This document shows positions 1 to 4,864 of a stretch of DNA of 8,327 bases, piece by piece; the first letter of the stretch is position 1; each line of letters opens with the position of its first letter. Under the pieces are notes generated by a model. It was given only the letters and a program-made list of their open reading frames with translations. It was not told the DNA's origin and ran no database searches. The DNA is from an uncultured Eubacteriales bacterium (GTDB lineage Bacteria > Bacillota_A > Clostridia > Christensenellales > Aristaeellaceae), in assembly GCA_902803675.1 (NCBI GenBank), contig CADCQZ010000205.1:1-8327 (forward strand). The letters run 5' to 3'. The position numbers and the translations under genes are program-made.

Positions 1-304
1 CAAGCAGCGCCGCCTGGAGATCGCCCGCGCCCTGGCCACGGAGCCCACGCTGCTGCTCCTGGACGAGCCGGCGGCGGGCATGAACCCGCAGGAGACCCTG
101 GAGCTGGGGCAGTTCATCCAGCAGATCAAGCGGGATTTCGGTCTCACCGTGTTCGTGATCGAGCATCACATGGACCTGGTCATGAACATCTCCGACCGCA
201 TCTACGTGATCGAGTTCGGAAAGCAGATCGCCGAGGGCACCCCCGAGGAGATCCAGAACGATCAGGCGGTCATCGAGGCCTATCTGGGAGGGAATGACGA
301 ATGA
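1..304 (+). CDS. livG: Branched-chain amino acid ABC transporter ATP-binding protein LivG (3' part)
   Basis: This is the C-terminal 100 residues of a LivG-type ATPase; the 5' end lies outside the window and full codons begin at base 2. It would hydrolyse ATP on the cytoplasmic face of a high-affinity importer for leucine, isoleucine, valine or related substrates. Visible are the end of the ABC signature helix (KQRRLEIARALA), a Walker B segment (LLLLDEPAAGMNP) and the H-loop (VIEHHMDLVM). The tail GTPEEIQNDQAVIEAYLG is typical of LivG and separates it from generic ABC ATPases. Family members are about 255 residues, so roughly 60% is missing; the Walker A motif cannot be checked. Its TGA stop overlaps the ATG of livF (ATGA), indicating translational coupling and a shared operon whose upstream members (permeases, binding protein) presumably precede the window. 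Confidence 0.93.
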   Translation, partial: KQRRLEIARALATEPTLLLLDEPAAGMNPQETLELGQFIQQIKRDFGLTVFVIEHHMDLVMNISDRIYVIEFGKQIAEGTPEEIQNDQAVIEAYLGGNDE

Positions 305-1035
305 GCCTGCTCTATATCAAAGACCTGAAGGTCAGCTACGGCGGCATCGAGGCGATCAAGGGCATATCCCTGACGGTGGAAAAGGGCCAGATCGTCACCC
401 TGATCGGGGCCAACGGCGCGGGCAAGTCCACCACGCTGCGGGCCATCTCCGGCCTGGTGCCCATCAAGGAGGGCACCATCACCTATGACGGCCAGGTCAT
501 CAGCGGGCAGACGCCCCAGAAGATCGTGTCCGAAGGCATCGGCATGGTGCCGGAGGGCCGGCGGGTGTTCCCCAACCTGACGGTGCTGGAGAACCTGAGG
601 ATCGGCGCCTATCTGCGCAAGGACGATCTCACGCCGGACATCGAGCACGTGTACCAGCTCTTTCCCCGCCTGGAGGAGCGCTCCTGGCAGCTGGCGGGCA
701 CCCTTTCCGGAGGGGAGCAGCAGATGCTGGCCGTGGGCCGCGCCATGATGATGCGCCCGAAACTGATGATGATGGACGAGCCTTCCCTGGGCCTGGCGCC
801 GCTGGTGATCCGGGATATCTTCAGGATCATCGAGCGGCTGCACGAGGAGGGCATCACGATCCTCCTGGTGGAGCAGAACGCCAACGCCGCCCTGCACATC
901 GCGGATTCCGCCTATGTGCTGGAGACCGGCTCCATCACCATGCACGGCACCGGCAAGGAGCTTTTGGACGACCCCAAGGTGAAGGAAGCCTATCTGGGCA
1001 AGAGCCGGGGCGCGAAACAGCCGGGGAAAGCATGA
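301..1035 (+). CDS. livF: Branched-chain amino acid ABC transporter ATP-binding protein LivF
   Basis: This is a complete 244-residue ATPase that pairs with LivG to power a branched-chain amino acid type importer. Walker A is GANGAGKST at residues 36-44. The Q-loop region reads VPEGRRVFPNLTV (83-95), with Glu in place of Gln as is usual in LivF. The ABC signature LSGGEQQ is at 135-141, Walker B LMMMDEP at 155-161, and the switch segment LLVEQNA at 188-194 has the LivF-typical Gln instead of His. Length matches the family (about 235-245). The ATG at 301 is preceded by GGGAGGG at 286-292 (8-base spacing) and overlaps the livG stop. Its own TGA overlaps the ATG of the next gene, so three genes are coupled. 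The exact substrate cannot be told from the ATPases, since the family also serves urea and other amide or amino acid importers. Confidence 0.95.
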   Translation: MSLLYIKDLKVSYGGIEAIKGISLTVEKGQIVTLIGANGAGKSTTLRAISGLVPIKEGTITYDGQVISGQTPQKIVSEGIGMVPEGRRVFPNLTVLENLRIGAYLRKDDLTPDIEHVYQLFPRLEERSWQLAGTLSGGEQQMLAVGRAMMMRPKLMMMDEPSLGLAPLVIRDIFRIIERLHEEGITILLVEQNANAALHIADSAYVLETGSITMHGTGKELLDDPKVKEAYLGKSRGAKQPGKA

Positions 1036-1412
1036 TCGGCGCCGCGGAATACGCCTCGATCATTTCAGAATTGATGGACGAGCTGCCCGAGGCGTTTTTC
1101 CGTGACCTCACCGGCGGGGTGATCGTGTCCCAGGCCGCGGTGGTGCCGGATTACGCCCGGGGGGACGACCTGTGCGTCCTGGGGATGTACAGGGTGTTCT
1201 CCGGCGTGAGGCAGATCGTCATGTACAAGGGGTCCTTCGACCGGGCCTGCCCGAACGCGGACGCGCGTGAGGCCCGGGATATCCTGCGGGGCGTGCTGCG
1301 GCATGAGTTCCGGCATCATCTGGAATATCTGGCCGGCGTCCGTGACGATTCATCTCTGGAGGCGGAGGACGCGCGCAGAAAACGGCGGTATCTTGAGGAC
1401 CACGGGGCCTGA
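1032..1412 (+). CDS. Small HExxH metallopeptidase-like protein (zincin_1 / DUF1025-like)
   Basis: This 126-residue cytoplasmic protein has no signal peptide or membrane segment. It carries a zinc-protease helix HEFRHHLE with His91, Glu92 and His95, followed by AGVRDDSSLEAEDA, where Asp105 or Asp106 could be the third metal ligand. The preceding strands, with a GMYRVFSGVRQIVMYKG stretch at about 51-67, resemble the minimal metallopeptidase family Pfam zincin_1 (formerly DUF1025), whose members are about 110-130 residues with a late HExxH. Substrate and role are not known for the family, and proteolysis is inferred from the motif only. The ATG sits in an ATGA overlap with livF, and the upstream GGGGAAAG (1023-1030) is a weak ribosome site, so translation probably depends on coupling. 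A terminator follows 30 bases after the stop, making this the last gene of the liv operon. Confidence is high that it is a gene, moderate on the family. Confidence 0.82.
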   Translation: MIGAAEYASIISELMDELPEAFFRDLTGGVIVSQAAVVPDYARGDDLCVLGMYRVFSGVRQIVMYKGSFDRACPNADAREARDILRGVLRHEFRHHLEYLAGVRDDSSLEAEDARRKRRYLEDHGA

Positions 1413-1442
1413 AAAGGCGGCATGACCGGAAGGAAGATCTCA

Positions 1443-1468
1443 GCGGGGCGCGTGCCCCGCGTTTTTTT
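1443..1468 (+). terminator. Intrinsic terminator of the livGF-metallopeptidase operon
   Basis: A perfect 7-bp GC stem (GCGGGGC 1443-1449 with GCCCCGC 1454-1460) and a 4-base loop is followed by G and seven T residues (1462-1468). It lies 30 bases after the metallopeptidase stop and directly abuts the next promoter. Confidence 0.9.
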
Positions 1469-1469
1469 A

Positions 1470-1478
1470 TGCTATAAT
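1470..1478 (+). promoter_or_regulatory. Extended -10 promoter for the 2H/LMW-PTP gene
   Basis: The sequence TGC-TATAAT (TATAAT at 1473-1478) is a perfect -10 hexamer with an upstream TG extension. No recognisable -35 exists at 16-18 bases because that space is taken by the terminator hairpin (1450-1455 reads GCGTGC). Transcription would start near 1485, about 45 bases before the GTG start. Assignment is from consensus matching only. Confidence 0.7.
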
Positions 1479-1511
1479 GACCGGGAGACCGGAGAAGACC
1501 CCGTCAGGGGC

Positions 1512-1521
1512 AGGAGGGAGG
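1512..1521 (+). promoter_or_regulatory. Ribosome binding site deciding the GTG start at 1531
   Basis: AGGAGGGAGG contains two overlapping Shine-Dalgarno matches; the second (AGGGAGG, 1515-1521) ends 9 bases before the GTG at 1531. It rules out the upstream in-frame ATG at 1477, which lies inside the -10 box and therefore outside the predicted transcript. Confidence 0.8.
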
Positions 1522-1530
1522 CGCGGGACC

Positions 1531-2721
1531 GTGACGCTTCTTGAAGAATATGATCTGAGGACCGCCTGGAAATATGAGCCCGTCCGCGGACGGTTTTTGA
1601 CGCACCCGGGCCTGAAGCATAAGGTCGGCCCGGACGGGGCGTTCCGCCCCTTCCCGGGATCCACGGTGGTGTTCCGTCCGGACAGGGATACTTTTCATTT
1701 GACGCGGCTGATGCAGTCGATCCTAAGGGGGCGTCTTTCGGGCACGGGCATGTGCGCCGATCCCCTGCCGGCGTCCACGCTGCACATGACGCTGCACGAC
1801 CTGATGGACCCGGAACGGGATATGGCGCCGGGAATGGGGGAGGACGCTTATGCCCGGGCGGTGGATGAGAGCCTCGGGCGGGCGCGGGATATCGTCCGGG
1901 ATCTCAGGGAAAAGCACGCGGGGCGGCAGGTCCGCCTCCTGCCGGACAGGATCGTCAACATGGTCTCCAGGTCCGTGGTGCTGCTTTTGAGGCCGGTCTC
2001 GGAAGAGGACTATGCCCTTCTGACGGAGCTGTACCGCCCCTTTGACCGGGTCAGAGCGCTGGACTATCCGCTCACGCCCCACATCACCCTGATGTATTTC
2101 CGCCCGGGAGAGATCGACGGGGACCGCCTGGGGGCCGCGCTGGAGGGCATGCAGCCCGATCGCGACAGGTCCCCGGTGCTGACGGTGAGCCCGGAAGCGC
2201 TCACGGCCCAGCGCTTTTCGGATATGGCCAGCTACCGGGACGAGCCGGAGGAGATCTGCTTCTGCTGCGACGGCGGGCTGAACCGCAGCGTCATGTGCGC
2301 CGACATCCTGAACCATATGGCGAAGGAGAGGGGATGGTCCCTGCGGGCACAGGCGCGCGCGGCGTTCCCGAACACGCGGGGACAGCCGGTCCCCGAGGAG
2401 GTGCGTTTCACGCTGAGGAGGCACGGGATCGAGCCGGACCTGGCGAACGGGTCCGCCCGGTACCTGGATTACCGGGACTTTGCCGCCTTCAGCCGTTTCG
2501 CCATGATCTCCCGGGGCGCCGCGGACCGTTTCGCCATGCTGGACCTGCCCGGGGACAGGTGCGAGCCCCTCAGCTCCCTTTTTTACGGGATCCCCGATCC
2601 CGCCTCCGGGGCTGCCTGTGAGGAGGTATACGCGTGCATCCGGGAGCGGATGGACCGTCTTTTCGCTCTCCTCGCGGACGGGAACGGTCTCCCCGGCCGG
2701 CCCGGCATCCCGGACATGTAA
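1531..2721 (+). CDS. Fusion protein: DUF1868-like 2H phosphoesterase + low-molecular-weight protein tyrosine phosphatase
   Basis: This 396-residue cytoplasmic protein (GTG start chosen from the ribosome site at 1512-1521) has two enzyme domains. Residues about 15-230 look like a 2H phosphoesterase. A KVGPDGAFRPFPGSTVV segment (31-47) recalls the DUF1868 2H family, followed by the first HxTx motif (His85-Met-Thr-Leu) and a second (His184-Ile-Thr-Leu) 99 residues later, each at a strand end. Such enzymes open cyclic phosphodiesters on RNA ends or nucleotides. Residues about 240-385 resemble an LMW-PTP: strand ICFC, a CX5RS loop (Cys246, Arg252, Ser253), and a late Asp356-Pro357 (YGIPDP) at the place of the family's general acid, followed by the usual final helix (EEVYACIRERMDRLF). 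The phosphatase loop CDGGLNRS departs from the usual CxGNxCRS. Substrates are unknown. The gene stands alone between a terminator and the next promoter. There is no sign of a frameshift between domains. Confidence 0.85.
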   Translation: MTLLEEYDLRTAWKYEPVRGRFLTHPGLKHKVGPDGAFRPFPGSTVVFRPDRDTFHLTRLMQSILRGRLSGTGMCADPLPASTLHMTLHDLMDPERDMAPGMGEDAYARAVDESLGRARDIVRDLREKHAGRQVRLLPDRIVNMVSRSVVLLLRPVSEEDYALLTELYRPFDRVRALDYPLTPHITLMYFRPGEIDGDRLGAALEGMQPDRDRSPVLTVSPEALTAQRFSDMASYRDEPEEICFCCDGGLNRSVMCADILNHMAKERGWSLRAQARAAFPNTRGQPVPEEVRFTLRRHGIEPDLANGSARYLDYRDFAAFSRFAMISRGAADRFAMLDLPGDRCEPLSSLFYGIPDPASGAACEEVYACIRERMDRLFALLADGNGLPGRPGIPDM

Positions 2722-2738
2722 ATATTCGTGATCGTCCC

Positions 2739-2768
2739 TTGACACAGAAGCGCGGAAAATGGTAAACA
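2739..2768 (+). promoter_or_regulatory. Probable promoter of the secreted-protein gene
   Basis: A perfect -35 TTGACA (2739-2744) is followed after 18 bases by a weak -10 TAAACA (2763-2768) that is preceded by TGG, giving a partial extended -10. It begins 18 bases after the stop of the fusion gene, with no terminator hairpin between, so read-through from upstream is also possible. The -10 choice is uncertain. Confidence 0.5.
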
Positions 2769-2813
2769 TGGATACCGGAACCGATCCAACGACAAAACGA
2801 AAGGAAGGACTTG

Positions 2814-3614
2814 ATGACGATGAAGAAACTTTTGAGCGTTCTGATGGCTGTCGTGATGGCGCTTTTATGCGTTTCGGCCCTGGGTGAGGCGCAGACCGAG
2901 CCTGAGGGCGGTATGAAATTCGAGGGCGACTGGGCCATGATGGGCGGCCTGGTGGAGATCGTTTATGAAGAGGAAGGCTACCGCGTGCTGGTGGACCTGT
3001 TCGATCAGGAAGAGAACGCCGGCGCCCAGTGGGAGTATGCCTGCTTCTATGACGCGGAAACGGACTGCCTGGTTTCCTTTTCCTCCCGCAAGACCGGCTA
3101 TACCCTGGATCCCCTGACGCTGGACATGACCCGGGGCGACAGCGAATACGAGGGCATCGATGAGGAAAACACCGTCACCGTGTTCTCCCTGACGGAGGAC
3201 GGCGCGCTGGAGTGGCACGACGGCCACGATGATATGGGCGCGGATCTGCAGTTCATCCCCATCGGCAGCTTCAACGGCGTGTGGCGCAACGATGACGAGG
3301 ACGTCTACGTGGAGATCCACTGGCAGGGCCTCTATGACGAGGAGACCTTCTTCTATTCCGTGTTCATCCACAGGGGCGGAGATGATCAGTACGCCGATTT
3401 CGACATGGCGGGCCTGTATGATCCCGAGACCAGACAGCTGAAGGCCGCCGGCACCGTCGTCACCACGACCCTGAACGCTTCCGGCACCTATGACGTGACG
3501 GAAGACGATGAGATCTACGAGACCTTCTTCTCCGATCCGGGCGACGGGACGATCCTGCTGGAGGGCGATAACGGCATCGTGCTGGAGTACGACATCCTCG
3601 GGCCGGAATCCTGA
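2814..3614 (+). CDS. Secreted acidic protein with two diverged copies of one domain, function unknown
   Basis: I do not recognise this 266-residue family. The start MTMKK with a hydrophobic stretch to about residue 23 is a Sec signal peptide, probably cut around residues 22-26. Cys19 lacks a proper lipobox (preceding residues ALL), so a lipoprotein is unlikely. The mature part is very rich in Asp and Glu, with few Lys or Arg. It appears internally duplicated: FEGDWAMMGGLVEIVY (36-51) matches FNGVWRNDDEDVYVEIHW (from 153), and YDAETDCL (79-86) matches YDPETRQL (202-209), a period of about 117-123 residues. Alternating hydrophobic residues suggest beta structure, possibly a lipocalin- or jellyroll-like fold, and an acidic, perhaps cation-binding, extracellular protein. 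Three starts are possible (TTG 2811, ATG 2814, ATG 2820) behind AAGGAAGG (2801-2808); 2814 is a compromise. It has its own promoter and terminator. Confidence 0.8.
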   Translation: MTMKKLLSVLMAVVMALLCVSALGEAQTEPEGGMKFEGDWAMMGGLVEIVYEEEGYRVLVDLFDQEENAGAQWEYACFYDAETDCLVSFSSRKTGYTLDPLTLDMTRGDSEYEGIDEENTVTVFSLTEDGALEWHDGHDDMGADLQFIPIGSFNGVWRNDDEDVYVEIHWQGLYDEETFFYSVFIHRGGDDQYADFDMAGLYDPETRQLKAAGTVVTTTLNASGTYDVTEDDEIYETFFSDPGDGTILLEGDNGIVLEYDILGPES

Positions 3615-3628
3615 GCTCGTTCGATCTT

Positions 3629-3663
3629 CGGCGCTCCGGCTCTGTCCGGGGCGCCGTTTTTTT
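3629..3663 (+). terminator. Strong intrinsic terminator after the secreted-protein gene
   Basis: An 11-bp stem with one G-U wobble (CGGCGCTCCGG 3629-3639 with CCGGGGCGCCG 3646-3656) and a 6-base loop is followed directly by seven T residues (3657-3663). It begins 15 bases after the stop codon. Confidence 0.92.
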
Positions 3664-3666
3664 CTC

Positions 3667-3712
3667 CGGGGCCCGCCCAAGGCGATCGGTGATTGACCGG
3701 GCCCTGTTTTTT
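3667..3712 (+). terminator. Second, terminator-like hairpin overlapping a promoter
   Basis: A 9-bp stem with one G-U pair (3667-3675 with 3698-3706) encloses a 22-base loop and is followed by six T residues (3707-3712). It could be a back-up terminator in tandem with the one at 3629-3663. The right arm and T-tract coincide with the -35 region and spacer of the next promoter, so it may instead be a by-product of promoter and GC-rich sequence. Confidence 0.55.
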
Positions 3713-3721
3713 GTGCATAAT
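3693..3721 (+). promoter_or_regulatory. Near-consensus sigma-70 type promoter of the ADP-ribosylglycohydrolase gene
   Basis: TTGACC (3693-3698) and CATAAT (3716-3721) each match the consensus at five of six positions, with an ideal 17-base spacer. Transcription would start near 3728, giving a leader of about 50 bases that holds a short hairpin and the ribosome site GGGGAGG. Confidence 0.8.
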
Positions 3722-3734
3722 TATAGGTCTGACG

Positions 3735-3757
3735 CCGCCGGCGGGATCGTCCGGCGG
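3735..3757 (+). other. Hairpin in the 5' leader of the ADP-ribosylglycohydrolase gene
   Basis: CCGCCGG (3735-3741) can pair with CCGGCGG (3751-3757) around a 9-base loop. It lies just after the predicted transcription start and 6 bases before the ribosome site at 3764-3770. It could stabilise the mRNA or tune translation; it is too small for a known riboswitch and may be chance in GC-rich DNA. Confidence 0.4.
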
Positions 3758-3777
3758 GTATCCGGGGAGGGATCGGT

Positions 3778-4809
3778 ATGGACAGGATGGTTTTGTATGA
3801 CAGGATCGCGGGCTGCCTGATGGGCGGCGCGCTGGGAGACGCCCTGGGATACGAGGTGGAATTCCTGCCCTGGGAAATGATCAAAAGGCAGTACGGGCAG
3901 GTCCGCGCCCTGGAGACCCACGGGGGAAAGGCGCGGTTCTCGGACGACACGCAGATGACGCTCTTCACCAACGAAGGGCTGGTGCTGGGCTGGCAGCAGG
4001 AAAAGAAATACCGCACGGGAAAGCGCCCGGACGACTATATCTTCCAGGCTTATCTGTGCTGGCTCAAGACCCAGGGAGAGGATGCCCGTTCCGATCTGGA
4101 GTCGAAGAGCGGGCTGATGAGGGTGCCGGGGCTGTACGAGCAGCGCGCCCCGGGCAATACCTGTCTGTTTTCCCTGCGGGGCGGCAGGAAGGGCACGCTC
4201 AGCGAGCCGCTGAACTTTTCCAAGGGCTGCGGGGGCGTCATGCGCTCCGCTCCGGCCGGCTTCATGCCTTTCTGGGAAAAGCCCCTCATCCTGGGGGCCC
4301 GGTCCGCCGCGATCACCCACGGGCATCCGGGCGCGTGGGCGCCCGCCGGGATGCTGTCGGATATGGTGTACCGCTGTGTCTATGGGGAACAAAGGCCCCT
4401 TCAGGATATCGTGCAGGATTCCCTGAACGCGCTCAGGAAGCAGTGGAAGCTGCCGGAGACGGAGCATTTTGCCGGGATGATCCAAAACGCCGTGTGGCTC
4501 AGCAGCAGCGCCGTGCCGGAGGTGGAAGCCATCCATTCCATCGGCGGCGGATGGGTGGGGGACGAGGCCATGGCCATCGCCGTTTACTGCTGCCTGAAGC
4601 ATCCGCGGGATATCACCGAAGCCCTGATCGCCGCCGTCAATCACAGCGGTGACAGCGATTCCACCGCTTCGGTCGCGGGGAACATCCTGGGCGCGTACCA
4701 CGGCCTGTCCGCCCTGCCGGGGGACTGGATCGCGCAGCTGGAGCTGACGGATGTGATCCTGGATCAGGCCGTGAACATGACAGAGGCCGCCGCGGATCAA
4801 ACCCGGTGA
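3778..4809 (+). CDS. ADP-ribosylglycohydrolase family protein (DraG/ARH-like)
   Basis: This 343-residue cytoplasmic protein belongs to the DraG/ARH fold, all-helical metal-dependent enzymes that remove ADP-ribose from arginine or other acceptors, or cleave related ADP-ribosyl compounds. The N-terminal helix reads RIAGCLMGGALGDALG (9-24), typical of the family. The metal-binding motifs are Ser55-Asp56-Asp57-Thr58 (SDDTQMT) and NHSGDSDSTA from 288, with Asp292 and Asp294 as likely ligands. Between them GCGGVMRSAP and ITHGHP are further family signatures. Length is in the usual 300-350 range. The ATG at 3778 has GGGGAGG 7 bases upstream (3764-3770). It is transcribed from its own promoter, and no terminator is visible before ktrB, so some read-through is possible. 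No ADP-ribosyltransferase or nitrogenase gene is nearby, so the substrate cannot be inferred. The family call is secure, the specific reaction is not. Confidence 0.92.
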   Translation: MDRMVLYDRIAGCLMGGALGDALGYEVEFLPWEMIKRQYGQVRALETHGGKARFSDDTQMTLFTNEGLVLGWQQEKKYRTGKRPDDYIFQAYLCWLKTQGEDARSDLESKSGLMRVPGLYEQRAPGNTCLFSLRGGRKGTLSEPLNFSKGCGGVMRSAPAGFMPFWEKPLILGARSAAITHGHPGAWAPAGMLSDMVYRCVYGEQRPLQDIVQDSLNALRKQWKLPETEHFAGMIQNAVWLSSSAVPEVEAIHSIGGGWVGDEAMAIAVYCCLKHPRDITEALIAAVNHSGDSDSTASVAGNILGAYHGLSALPGDWIAQLELTDVILDQAVNMTEAAADQTR

Positions 4810-4831
4810 TGCGTTCGCGGCGTATTTGGTG

Positions 4832-4837
4832 TATAAT
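4832..4837 (+). promoter_or_regulatory. -10 box upstream of ktrB
   Basis: A perfect TATAAT lies 23 bases after the ADP-ribosylglycohydrolase stop. No good -35 is found 16-18 bases upstream (4809-4814 reads ATGCGT), so an activator or a weak promoter is possible. Start of transcription would be near 4844, a leader of only about 20 bases, which leaves no room for a c-di-AMP (ydaO) riboswitch. Confidence 0.6.
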
Positions 4838-4851
4838 GCTTCCATACGGGG

Positions 4852-4860
4852 AAGGAGGGG
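4852..4860 (+). promoter_or_regulatory. Ribosome binding site deciding the GTG start of ktrB
   Basis: AAGGAGGGG is a near-perfect Shine-Dalgarno; the AAGGAGG core (4852-4858) ends 6 bases before the GTG at 4865. A TTG 39 bases further upstream (4826) is in frame but precedes the TATAAT box and has no ribosome site. Confidence 0.85.
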
Positions 4861-4864
4861 GATC

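Noticed and set aside
1477..1530. Upstream ATG start adding 18 codons to the 2H/LMW-PTP protein
   Set aside because: The ATG overlaps the TATAAT box and has no ribosome site; the GTG at 1531 has a strong one.
1723..2769. Antisense open frame of 348 codons over the 2H/LMW-PTP gene
   Set aside because: The sense frame carries two sets of catalytic motifs and a proper ribosome site; the antisense product has no recognisable features.
2811..3614. Secreted protein as a lipoprotein
   Set aside because: Cys19 lies inside the hydrophobic core and the preceding residues (ALL) do not form a lipobox, so an ordinary Sec signal peptide fits better.
3735..3758. Direct repeat CCGGCGGG (3738-3745 and 3751-3758) as a protein-binding repeat
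   Set aside because: It is only two 8-base GC-only copies, better explained as the arms and flanks of a small leader hairpin or as chance.
2865..4016. Antisense open frame of 383 codons over the secreted-protein gene
   Set aside because: It crosses two terminator hairpins and a promoter, lacks a domain, and mirrors the sense codons.
4810..4864. c-di-AMP (ydaO-type) riboswitch upstream of ktrB
   Set aside because: The gap is only 55 bases, far too short for that riboswitch, and no conserved structure is seen.
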